Shown: piece by piece, positions 10,101 to 16,459 of the stretch
How the letters are laid out: every line of letters begins with the position of its first letter
Numbering within the stretch: the first letter of the stretch is position 1
Assembly (NCBI GenBank): GCA_002070185.1
Contig: MWCT01000017.1
Location: forward strand, 1 to 47,823
Length of the DNA stretch: 47,823 nucleotides
Direction of reading: 5' to 3'
From: a candidate division BRC1 bacterium ADurb.Bin183
GTDB taxonomy: Bacteria > Sumerlaeota > Sumerlaeia > MWCT01
Translations under genes and position numbers: made by a program
The notes under the pieces: generated by a model
Told to the model about the DNA's origin: nothing
Database searches by the model: none
Seen by the model: the letters and a program-made list of their open reading frames with translations, nothing else

Positions 10101-11313
10101 ACGAATCTGATAATAGAAGTTCCTTCTGCGCATAGGTCTTAATTATATCCCATAGGCTTTTAGTTGTATCATGGGAGTTTCTGTTATCCCATGGTTTGAG
10201 CAGAGAGATATTGGCGTGTGGATCTTTTTTATCATAAGATTTTTCGACAAACTCGATAATTAGGTTGCTTAATTTCTCGGCAATCCAACGGTTAAATTTG
10301 CTATCATTTATTTTGGGGTTTATTTCTGTTCTATCGCTTTTAACTTGAAATTCTGCATGAAGTAATAATCGAACGGGTGATTTTTCTTCCGTTGGATAAA
10401 AAACATGCAAAGGTAAATAATCATCTGTGGGGTTAACAATGTCATTCTGACCCAAAGGTGCTGCCACAATAAAGCTGACTCCGTCCTTTTTGATTCTTTC
10501 GCGCTCATTTTCATTAAGTTCTAAAAGTATATTGTCAGGAAGGGGTTCATTGGTTTTCAATACTCTCCAATTGGTGGCATTGTCTTTTTTTCGGGAATCA
10601 ATGATTTTCCATGTTTCTTTATTACGTCCCTCGGGAATCGATAACTTATAATTTTCAATATTATTGTTTTTGCTATGAATGGATACAGATACGATATGGT
10701 TAAATGTGAGAATAACATGTTCGGGTATCTGTATTTGTTTAAGCGCATCTTCCATTTTGCCTGGGCGAATTCGAAGTTTAATAACCGTTTTAAAGTTGTG
10801 TAATTTTTGTAGTACTGAATCTTTTTTTTCTTCGTCACTTCGGGAAATATAAAAGGGTATCCATTGATATGGTATATGAGTAGTTGGAAAATTGTTTTCT
10901 TTTAACCATTTTTGTGTGTGCTGAGAAGAAAATTCCAACCCTTCGCCATTTATAGTAAATATTTGAGGATTGTCGGTAATTAAATATACGGCTTTAAACC
11001 CAATACCTTTTCTGCCAATTGTCCCCGATAGTTTGTCGGATAAGTATGCCCCGCAAATAGAATCAACGGCACTATGCTGAAATCCAACTCCATTATCTGC
11101 CATATATATCATATCTTCGGTTATATGAAGACTTACCTCGGTTGCGTGAGCATCATCGCAATTTTGAAGTAATTCGAAAAACCAACGTCCAATATGATCT
11201 CTTGATACCTGCTCAACCGAGTTTACATCTCTTTGGATTTGACTTTGTTGCCCTTGATAAACTTTCAGGCGTGCTTCTTGAAATTTTTCGATTTCACGTT
11301 TCAATTCATCCAT
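7195..11313 (-). CDS. Giant GHKL-ATPase protein with C-terminal DUF3883 (NO VEIN/sacsin-like)
   Basis: This 1372-aa protein joins an N-terminal Hsp90-like ATP-binding fold to a C-terminal DUF3883 domain. The ATP site is complete: N-box E47-x3-N51 (FFELLQNCDDAHATEV), G1 box D73NGVG (MADNGVGF) and G2 box GRKGIGFKAVY at about 100-110. The C-terminal domain carries GYDIEA, then LIIEVKAH, with D1289, E1302 and K1304 spaced like a PD-(D/E)xK nuclease core. The long middle (about 200-1150) matches nothing I know. Bacterial proteins of this plan are frequent in defence islands and some act with helicases or methyltransferases, so an anti-phage role is inferred. The ATG at 11313 is set by a strong GGAGGGAGT site; a TTG at 11328 lies upstream of that site. 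The gene is far more AT-rich than its neighbours, indicating transfer. A coupled upstream partner survives only as a remnant. Confidence 0.85.
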   Translation of the reverse strand: MDELKREIEKFQEARLKVYQGQQSQIQRDVNSVEQVSRDHIGRWFFELLQNCDDAHATEVSLHITEDMIYMADNGVGFQHSAVDSICGAYLSDKLSGTIGRKGIGFKAVYLITDNPQIFTINGEGLEFSSQHTQKWLKENNFPTTHIPYQWIPFYISRSDEEKKDSVLQKLHNFKTVIKLRIRPGKMEDALKQIQIPEHVILTFNHIVSVSIHSKNNNIENYKLSIPEGRNKETWKIIDSRKKDNATNWRVLKTNEPLPDNILLELNENERERIKKDGVSFIVAAPLGQNDIVNPTDDYLPLHVFYPTEEKSPVRLLLHAEFQVKSDRTEINPKINDSKFNRWIAEKLSNLIIEFVEKSYDKKDPHANISLLKPWDNRNSHDTTKSLWDIIKTYAQKELLLSDSSGAPCLRFKDASMLSVTVKFNEARQLLSETEYHKRLIHPSFDINNDAQKALKELEIQHFDNDTLINAILEYAPQIKDKHEWLWACWEWLAEWLDEKQWGDERKNAIEQIGQLPIIPVSCKLKSGNELNGYIVTWKKDLRTISIPDWLPLKYIDDWFCDLIINPFFNKKNKQNDPMYLLLEQQNIRKPDNKTISDALEKAIKDYWEKPSDDPSRFFDFIFNHSKDDIIEFEIFKDCPILARFDNKDKWVKANTAYFGHEWGNDILEELYKGIPSVAWAKPNTADKENEQRILSSLGVVSYPRILVLNKAVNKSDFPESYFERQIVELNKIHKQKNDHGGYIYDFSVSETNFDMIQIANLSEKQAVIVITLLSQNWNYYKKQKEDLATYRPGRCYKVRSELINSIWWDRVLHVLKPPLCNNHEPVELSRCWLPNHNTQNLIGELLPVINISQFGDNKEIVANWLKNEAKLRTDIGEITQDEWHIIIDKKLPSIAIDGKVDDAKSYKIKRWYSACLEQLQEMNNIPEGFLSKCRILCKRGEEWQYLNDQTNRYFLDEVELGEIFQKDVWLIDLKNDLKGAVKKYFSIDSLSSMVKKEYQIGEEFTDDTELAYESLNDVLPYVYVWRSQKIKEADREQLKEKLKNLSIKTVKSITVQYVLSEIKYQKECSFCVKAGDIYIAETQEPVIAQALAEVLGLKSEMEFYENLLRCNNDEERRKKLLQKNVSDEEISRRLREFSEFEESMYVAEPAKLDPAREPKTSIVSDSKLREKPTRLLLKPTLTSEIFESSQITKKPIQADTTPVHSDVRFKDPNTAQYKINNTPLYSIVQSGPHAYSGCSNGRTIDSRPVLSQEKKDDIERIGRDFAEKCLNDLGYIVRQMPPQHPGYDIEAQKDGETLIIEVKAHLKTATIIDITLPEIKKSQDPNWELWNIEHLDAEDLKEVTITSYKTIPEEALDARVFRLDLKKCSPK

Positions 11314-11485
11314 TGACTCCCTCCCCAACCGAAATTAAGTTGGCGGGAACTTCAATTATTTCATCGTTCCTGCTTTCTTTTTGTTTTTTCTTGAGGGCAA
11401 TATCTTCAACAAAATCCCTAACCTAATCATTTAGATATATCGGCAGATTCAATTTAGCTTCAGGGTGGTAAAACCTGCCGTGCAC
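11306..11485 (-). pseudogene. Decayed tail of a gene coupled to the GHKL/DUF3883 gene
   Basis: Reading from 11485, one frame gives a protein-like 60-codon stretch. It runs through FYHPEAKLNLPIYLND, hits an in-frame TAG at 11425-11423, continues in the same frame as RDFVEDIALKKK, and ends GEGVNG with a TGA at 11306. The final ATGGATGA overlaps the start of the giant gene, the usual form of translational coupling in an operon. There is a TAA just upstream of 11485 in this frame and no proper start, so the beginning of the gene has been deleted. The fragment is too short to name the family; in such loci the partner is often a helicase or methyltransferase. TAG ends other genes in this window, so recoding is unlikely. 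Confidence 0.6.
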
Positions 11486-11587
11486 TCCTTAGGAAAAACC
11501 ATAATAGAACATTACATATATCCCCGAGATAAAACGATCCTCCGAGCTTAATAGATTATTTTTTTCGTTGTGTGAGTGCGAATCTTA

Positions 11588-12325
11588 TTATATCGCCATT
11601 CCGCCATCCACTGGAATTACCTGTCCCGTGATGTAGGATGACAGCGGGGATGCCAGAAAAAGAACGGCATTCGCCACATCTTCCGGTTCGCCCATCTTTT
11701 CCAGCGGGATTAATTTCATAAGCGCCGCCCGCTGCTCATCATTGAGAAAATCGGTCATCTTGGTGCGAATAAACCCGGGGGCAATCGCGTTGACAAGAAT
11801 CCCGCGCGAGGCAAATTCTTTGGCAAGCGTCTTGGTCAAGCCGATAATCCCCGCTTTGCTGGCGGAGTAATTCGCCTGCCCGGCGTTCCCCATCAGCCCC
11901 ACAACCGAGGAAATATTGATGATGCGTCCGCCTTTTTGCTTCATCATCAGACGGCAGACCGCTTTGCAGCAGTTGAACACGCTTTTGAGATTCACGGCAA
12001 TTACGGCGTCCCAATCTTCTTCGCTCATCCGCATGATGAGGTTGTCGCGGGTGATGCCTGCATTATTGACAAGGATGTCAATCTTGCCAAAGGCGTCCTT
12101 GCCGGCGTTGACCATGGCTTCACAATCGGCAAATTTGGAAACGTCGCCAAGGATTCCCAGCGCTTTGCGTCCCAGCGCCTCAACCTCCTTGACCGCCTCA
12201 TCCACGCTCTCCTTCATAATATCGCTGATGACGATATCCGCGCCGTTTTTTGCCAGAGCCAGCGCAATCGCTCGTCCGATGCCCCGCCCGGCTCCTGTTA
12301 CCAGCGCAACTTGCCCGTTAAGCAT
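11588..12325 (-). CDS. fabG: 3-oxoacyl-[acyl-carrier-protein] reductase FabG
   Basis: FabG is the NADPH-dependent reductase of type II fatty acid elongation; it reduces 3-oxoacyl-ACP to 3-hydroxyacyl-ACP. The 245-aa protein is a classic short-chain dehydrogenase: TGAGRGIG at 10-17 binds the cofactor, NNAG is at 87-90, and the catalytic residues are Ser140 (INISS), Tyr153 and Lys157 (YSASK). The C-terminal signature PGFIRTKMTD is FabG-like. A GGGAGG ribosome binding site precedes the ATG. It follows fabD on the same strand after a 100-nt gap containing a palindromic repeat. acpP, the usual next gene, is missing; the accessory insert lies there instead. Confidence 0.92.
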   Translation of the reverse strand: MLNGQVALVTGAGRGIGRAIALALAKNGADIVISDIMKESVDEAVKEVEALGRKALGILGDVSKFADCEAMVNAGKDAFGKIDILVNNAGITRDNLIMRMSEEDWDAVIAVNLKSVFNCCKAVCRLMMKQKGGRIINISSVVGLMGNAGQANYSASKAGIIGLTKTLAKEFASRGILVNAIAPGFIRTKMTDFLNDEQRAALMKLIPLEKMGEPEDVANAVLFLASPLSSYITGQVIPVDGGMAI

Positions 12326-12347
12326 ATCCCACCTCCCGAATCAATTG

Positions 12348-12364
12348 ATCCGCCTCAGGCGGAT
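12348..12364. repeat. Extragenic palindrome between fabD and fabG
   Basis: ATCCGCC and GGCGGAT flank a TCA centre, a perfect 7-3-7 dyad followed by TTGAAAA. A degenerate copy of the same 24-nt unit occurs at 19357-19380 between cysK and metY. The two intergenic copies suggest a family of small extragenic palindromes. In the fabD-fabG transcript it would form a hairpin just upstream of the fabG ribosome binding site. Confidence 0.6.
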
Positions 12365-12425
12365 TGAAAACAGAATTAATGTCAGTAAAAAATACAAAAC
12401 TCGTTTTGAATTAAACAACAACAGA

Positions 12426-13352
12426 CTACTGTCCGCTGAGCGTTCGCACCGTTTCCGGCGTATCGCAACTAACAACAGGAATGTCTTTGTTGATTCTTTT
12501 AACTAACCCCTGAAGAACCTTGCCCGGTCCCGCCTCCACCATTGAGGTTATGCCGGAGGAAGCCAGCTTCTCGATGGATTCCACCCACCGCACACAGCTG
12601 GTTACCTGCCGCGCCAGCGAGTCGCGGATGGCTTCGGGCTCGGTCAGAAACGCCGCATCTGCGTTGTTGATGAACGCAATTTCAGGCGCCTTGATGGGTA
12701 TATCCCGAAGCACGTTTTTCAGATGGGCGGCGGCGCTTTCCATGAGCGGAGAATGGAACGCCCCATGCACAGGCAGCGGTATGGCGCGTTTGGCGCCGGC
12801 GGCTTTGGCGGCTTCGGAGGCTATTGCCACAGCCTCTGCTGCGCCTGTTATAACCAGTTGGTCCTGCGAATTGATGTTGGCGATTTGACACACGCCTTTT
12901 GCGGCAGCTTGCTGGCAGACCTCAGCCAGTTTGGCGGCATCCAGCCCCATGACCGCTGCCATTGCGCCTTTGGAAGCCTCGGCGGCGGCATTCATAGCTT
13001 TGCCTCGCTCCATCACAAGGCGCAGCGCATCGTCAAATTCCAGAGCCCCAGCGCAATAAAGAGCCGCATATTCTCCAAGACTATGCCCGGCGGCGGCATC
13101 GGGACGCATCCCGCGCTCTTTCAGGAGCGTCTGCACAATTGCGCTGACCACAAAAATTCCGGGCTGGGTATTGCCCGTTTTTTTCAGTTCCTCCTCCGGT
13201 CCTTCAAAACATATTTTGCTCAAAGGATAACCAAGCATCTCATCCGCTCGGGCAAAAAGCCTTTTAGCTACATCAAAAGCGTCATAAAGCGCCTTGCCCA
13301 TGCCCACATATTGAGACCCTTGCCCCGGAAAAATAAAGCCAATCTTGGTCAT
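12426..13352 (-). CDS. fabD: Malonyl-CoA:ACP transacylase FabD
   Basis: FabD moves malonyl from CoA to acyl carrier protein to feed fatty acid elongation. The 308-aa protein has the N-terminal signature FIFPGQGSQYVGMGK, the nucleophile Ser91 in GHSLGEYAAL, the Arg in VMERGKAM and the catalytic His in VHGAFHSPLM. The ATG at 13352 is chosen because GGGAAGGTG lies at the right distance; the GTG at 13358 is part of that ribosome binding site. It is the first gene of a two-gene unit with fabG. plsX and fabH, often upstream, are not here; spmA is divergent. Confidence 0.93.
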   Translation of the reverse strand: MTKIGFIFPGQGSQYVGMGKALYDAFDVAKRLFARADEMLGYPLSKICFEGPEEELKKTGNTQPGIFVVSAIVQTLLKERGMRPDAAAGHSLGEYAALYCAGALEFDDALRLVMERGKAMNAAAEASKGAMAAVMGLDAAKLAEVCQQAAAKGVCQIANINSQDQLVITGAAEAVAIASEAAKAAGAKRAIPLPVHGAFHSPLMESAAAHLKNVLRDIPIKAPEIAFINNADAAFLTEPEAIRDSLARQVTSCVRWVESIEKLASSGITSMVEAGPGKVLQGLVKRINKDIPVVSCDTPETVRTLSGQ

Positions 13353-13407
13353 TTTCACCTTCCCGATTTGTCGCTGGTGTTCTTTTCATGAACACAAAAA
13401 CAAGAGA

Positions 13408-13436
13408 AATATCCTCCACTTTGTGTGTGAAGTCAA
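13408..13436 (-). promoter_or_regulatory. Candidate promoter for fabD-fabG
   Basis: On the minus strand a -35 box TTGACT (13436-13431) is followed after 17 nt by a -10 box GATATT (13413-13408). It lies 56 nt upstream of the fabD start in the divergent intergenic region, where a promoter is needed. Confidence 0.4.
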
Positions 13437-13561
13437 TTACAAATAAAATTCAATTCCGTATATCGGTTTTACTTGACTTTTAAACTGTGCCTATTTGTCC
13501 TAAGTCATCTTTTTGCAAATCGTTATAATTTCATTTCGAACCAAAAGGGGGTGAATCTTTC

Positions 13562-14278
13562 ATGTTGAATCATGTTTTTATCATTTTAATTATTCTGGGA
13601 ATTGTCGTTGGAATGGGAAACTCCATTGACGCCGCCTTGAAGGCGGATACGTTTGAGCAGCGCATTGACGCCCTCAAACTCAAAGGCAAAGAAATCACAG
13701 ATAAAATCAAGGATATGGTCGAGACCGCTGTCAAAATCTGCCTTGATTACATCGGGTTGATGGCGCTCTGGCTTGGAATTATGAAAATCGCTGACGAATC
13801 CGGACTGGTCAGCGCCCTTGTCAACCTCCTCCGTCCGATTATGATTAGACTTTTTCCGCGCGTGCCGGCAAATCATCCCGCTATGGGAGCCATGCTCATG
13901 AACATGGCGGCAAACATGCTCGGACTGGACAACGCCGCCACGCCCATCGGGCTCAAAGCCATGAAGGAACTCCAGACGCTCAACGCCGAAAAGGACACCG
14001 CCTCGAATGCCATGATTATGTTCCTTGCCATAAACACCTCCAGCATCACACTCATTCCTTTCAGCGTCATGGCATTTCGCGCCACAACCGGCTCGCAAAA
14101 CCCGCAGATTATTTTAGGACCCGCCCTGCTGGCTACCACCTGCTCCACAGCCTGCGGTATTGCCGCCGCCTATCTCTTGGCAAAATTCTCCAAACCCACG
14201 CGCGATTACTACGATGAATTTTTAGCGGGCAAGGATTTGAACGCCCTGGCGGAGGCTGAAGCGTCCAAAGAATCATGA
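13562..14278 (+). CDS. spmA: SpmA-like nucleoside-recognition/Gate domain membrane protein
   Basis: The 238-aa protein belongs to the nucleoside recognition (Gate) family and matches spore maturation protein A in length and in pairing with a SpmB-like gene 35 nt downstream. Hydrophobic segments near residues 1-20, 58-80 (ICLDYIGLMALWLGIMKIA), 100-125, 148-170 and 180-205 indicate several membrane spans. The motif HPAMGAMLMNMAANMLGLDNAATPIGLKAM is typical. A strong AAGGGGGTGA ribosome binding site precedes the ATG. SpmA and SpmB were named for dehydration of the Bacillus spore core, yet homologues are widespread in non-spore-formers, where their role is unknown; a transport or peptidase-linked membrane function is possible. 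Confidence 0.85.
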   Translation: MLNHVFIILIILGIVVGMGNSIDAALKADTFEQRIDALKLKGKEITDKIKDMVETAVKICLDYIGLMALWLGIMKIADESGLVSALVNLLRPIMIRLFPRVPANHPAMGAMLMNMAANMLGLDNAATPIGLKAMKELQTLNAEKDTASNAMIMFLAINTSSITLIPFSVMAFRATTGSQNPQIILGPALLATTCSTACGIAAAYLLAKFSKPTRDYYDEFLAGKDLNALAEAEASKES

Positions 14279-14313
14279 CGGCGTTCTGCCCAACTCAATC
14301 GGGAGGATAAAAA

Positions 14314-15042
14314 ATGAAGCGATTTCAATCTTGGGGATTAATATATTTTCTCATGGCGATGATGATATCTATGATGGTCACAACTATTATCCTCGCACAA
14401 ACAACCGCCCCTTCCGCGCCTGCCGCAGCGTCCGCCGCGCAGGAAACATCCGCCGCTGCGGAGCCCGCCGAATCAAAGCCTTTGACAGCGGGGCGCATCA
14501 TCATATCGCTGATAGACGTTTTTTCGCAATGGTGCATTCCGCTTATTGTCATTGGGATTGCCGGATATGCCTATTTTATCAAAAGGGTGAAAGTATATGA
14601 GGTGTTTGTCGAGGGCGCCAAAGAAGGGTTCAACGTTGCCATCCGCATAATACCCTACCTTGTGGCAATCCTTTTTGTCATCGGCATCTTTCGCGGGGGC
14701 GGCGCGGAGGGGTTAATCAACCGCCTTGTCGCGCCCGTCATGAATTATTTCGGCGTGCCGTCATCCATCCTGCCTCTTTGTCTGATACGACCTCTATCCG
14801 GCGGCGGCGCCCGCGCGGTTATGATTGACATCTTTAAGACATACGGACCGGACAGCATGGACGGATTGATTACTTCCTGCATTCAGGGAAGCACGGAAAC
14901 CACATTTTATGTCTTAGCGGTATATTTAGGAGCCGTGGGAGTGCGCAGGACGCGCTATGCTGTGGCGGCATGTTTATCGGGAGACATAGCGGGCATGATA
15001 GCCAGCGTTATTATTTGCAAAATCTGGCCCTGGCCCTTTTAA
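14314..15042 (+). CDS. spmB: SpmB-like nucleoside-recognition/Gate domain protein with N-terminal extension
   Basis: This 242-aa protein is the SpmB partner of the gene before it. The core from about residue 65 (IISLIDVFSQWCIPLIVIGIAGYAY) contains the Gate domain, with the signature RPLSGGGARAVMIDI near 160 and GSTETTFYVLAVYLGAVG near 200. The first 64 residues are unusual: a hydrophobic segment (MKRFQSWGLIYFLMAMMISMMVTTIILAQ) that could be a signal peptide or extra membrane span, then an Ala/Ser/Pro/Glu-rich linker. Typical SpmB is about 175 aa and lacks this. The ATG has GGGAGGA upstream. Coupled to spmA in one transcript. Confidence 0.85.
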   Translation: MKRFQSWGLIYFLMAMMISMMVTTIILAQTTAPSAPAAASAAQETSAAAEPAESKPLTAGRIIISLIDVFSQWCIPLIVIGIAGYAYFIKRVKVYEVFVEGAKEGFNVAIRIIPYLVAILFVIGIFRGGGAEGLINRLVAPVMNYFGVPSSILPLCLIRPLSGGGARAVMIDIFKTYGPDSMDGLITSCIQGSTETTFYVLAVYLGAVGVRRTRYAVAACLSGDIAGMIASVIICKIWPWPF

Positions 15043-15084
15043 CTATCGGGCATCTGCCTAAGATTATATTATTGTCCCGACTCT

Positions 15085-15390
15085 TCATAAAAGATCATCT
15101 GGGGAGAAAAGAAAACGCCGGCAATGCGTGCATTGATAAATACCGGGGGCGAGTTCTTTGGGCCCGGTGCGCGGCTGGGTGATAAAGCAACCGGTGCAGG
15201 TATTCTTCTGAATCGGAACTAAAGCGGTTTTTCCATACCGCTCAGCTACAATATGGTATTGTTTCAGAATCTCGCTGGAGATTTCCGACTCGCAGTGTTT
15301 TTTTTCAAGGTTGCCCTTGACTGTTTCCCCCGCCTTGCTGAAATTCAATTCATGAAGCCGGGCAAGAGTTGACAACGTGTGCAAAAGCAA
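15085..15390 (-). CDS. Short C4-type zinc-ribbon protein (DUF164/zf-RING_7 tail)
   Basis: The 101-aa frame ends with a zinc ribbon: CTGCF near residue 72 and CTHCRRFLF near residue 90. The preceding segment EILKQYHIVAERYGKTALVPI matches the end of the helical hairpin in C4-type zinc-ribbon proteins of the DUF164 family. Those are normally about 240 aa with a long coiled coil; here most of the coiled coil is absent and an in-frame stop lies just upstream. No ATG is available: TTG at 15390 is used by default, with further TTG codons just after it. It may be a genuine short variant or a truncated remnant. It faces spmB, with 42 nt between the stops. Confidence 0.55.
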   Translation of the reverse strand: MLLHTLSTLARLHELNFSKAGETVKGNLEKKHCESEISSEILKQYHIVAERYGKTALVPIQKNTCTGCFITQPRTGPKELAPGIYQCTHCRRFLFSPDDLL

Positions 15391-15554
15391 GGGTCATACC
15401 GCCTTTCTATTTCATTCATAATTAAATCAGCAAATATCATACCACACCCTATCGAAAATCTCCTCTTCCAAAAATTTAATCTTTCCCAATCAACAAATAT
15501 AGTATGCACCCTTTCGGTGGTTTATGTCAATATTAAAAATGTTTTTTAAAAAAA

Positions 15555-16391
15555 CTAAGATTCGTCGGCAAAGCGGACGGCAAGGCGGGAAAATATGCGG
15601 ACAAAGATATTATACATTATCACCGATAGCGCCAAAACGTAAAGCAGATAGTATATCAAAAAAACATCCGGCATCTCCGGCGTGGGCAGCAAGGCATGAA
15701 ATAAAACCCTGCGATACGCTACCACCAAAGGAGTTATGGGATTTAAGAGATAAACATAGCTCGCCCAAATGGAAAAACGTTTTGGAATCTCCGCCGCCGC
15801 CAGCCAAAAAGGATAAATAATCGGAGTGGCGTAAAACCATCCCGTCAACGTAATCTCCAAAATCGAACCAACATCACGATAAAATACATAAAGCGAAGAT
15901 AATATCAAAGAAAGCGAAAGCATCAGAAAGGTCTGCATAAAAATTAACACCGGCAGCAGCAAAATATGAGGACTCAGCGGCGTCCGATATGCAATCATAA
16001 AACAAAATAACGCCAAAAGGGAGAATATATAATTAATCAGGTGCGACAAAATTGCCGAGACCGGAAACACCGCCGGGTTCAATTTGACCTTTTTGACTAA
16101 ATTGGAATTGGCATAAATCGAGTGCATGGCATCCGAAAGACCCCCCGTAAAAAACGACCAAGCCAGCACGCCCGACAAAAGATGCAAGGCAAAAGGGAAA
16201 TCGGGATTCCGTTTCTTGAATTCCGGCAGGCGCAATACCGTTGTGAACACAAACCATAAAATCAGCATCAAAAAAAGAGGTTTGCCGAATGACCAGAAAA
16301 AACCAAGCACAGACGATTTATACCGCGTCTTGAGGTCGCGCTTGACCAAGTTCCAAACCAATTCCCGCGCTTGATATAACTCGCGAAACAT
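15555..16391 (-). CDS. ABC-2 polysaccharide export permease (Wzm/TagG/KpsM type)
   Basis: This 278-aa inner-membrane protein is the permease half of an ABC-2 exporter for O-antigen, capsule or teichoic-acid-like polymers. The N-terminal signature LVKRDLKTRYKSSVLGFFWSFGKPL is diagnostic, and about six membrane spans follow. The segment YVFYRDVGSILEITLTGWFYATPIIYP is the conserved region before the fifth span. The ATPase subunit (Wzt/TagH/KpsT), normally next to it, is not in this window on either side, so the partner must lie elsewhere. rnfC is 68 nt upstream on the same strand and shares no obvious function. Confidence 0.9.
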   Translation of the reverse strand: MFRELYQARELVWNLVKRDLKTRYKSSVLGFFWSFGKPLFLMLILWFVFTTVLRLPEFKKRNPDFPFALHLLSGVLAWSFFTGGLSDAMHSIYANSNLVKKVKLNPAVFPVSAILSHLINYIFSLLALFCFMIAYRTPLSPHILLLPVLIFMQTFLMLSLSLILSSLYVFYRDVGSILEITLTGWFYATPIIYPFWLAAAEIPKRFSIWASYVYLLNPITPLVVAYRRVLFHALLPTPEMPDVFLIYYLLYVLALSVIMYNIFVRIFSRLAVRFADES

Positions 16392-16459
16392 TCTCAGCCT
16401 TTTGGCTCCCTTAACAAAGGTTTTTGTATTTAATTACCAAACCGATTTAGATGGCGCAT

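Noticed and set aside
11423..11425. In-frame TAG read as a recoded amino acid (pyrrolysine-like)
   Set aside because: TAG ends other genes in this window, for example at 43849-43851, and the fragment lacks its start; decay is the simpler explanation.
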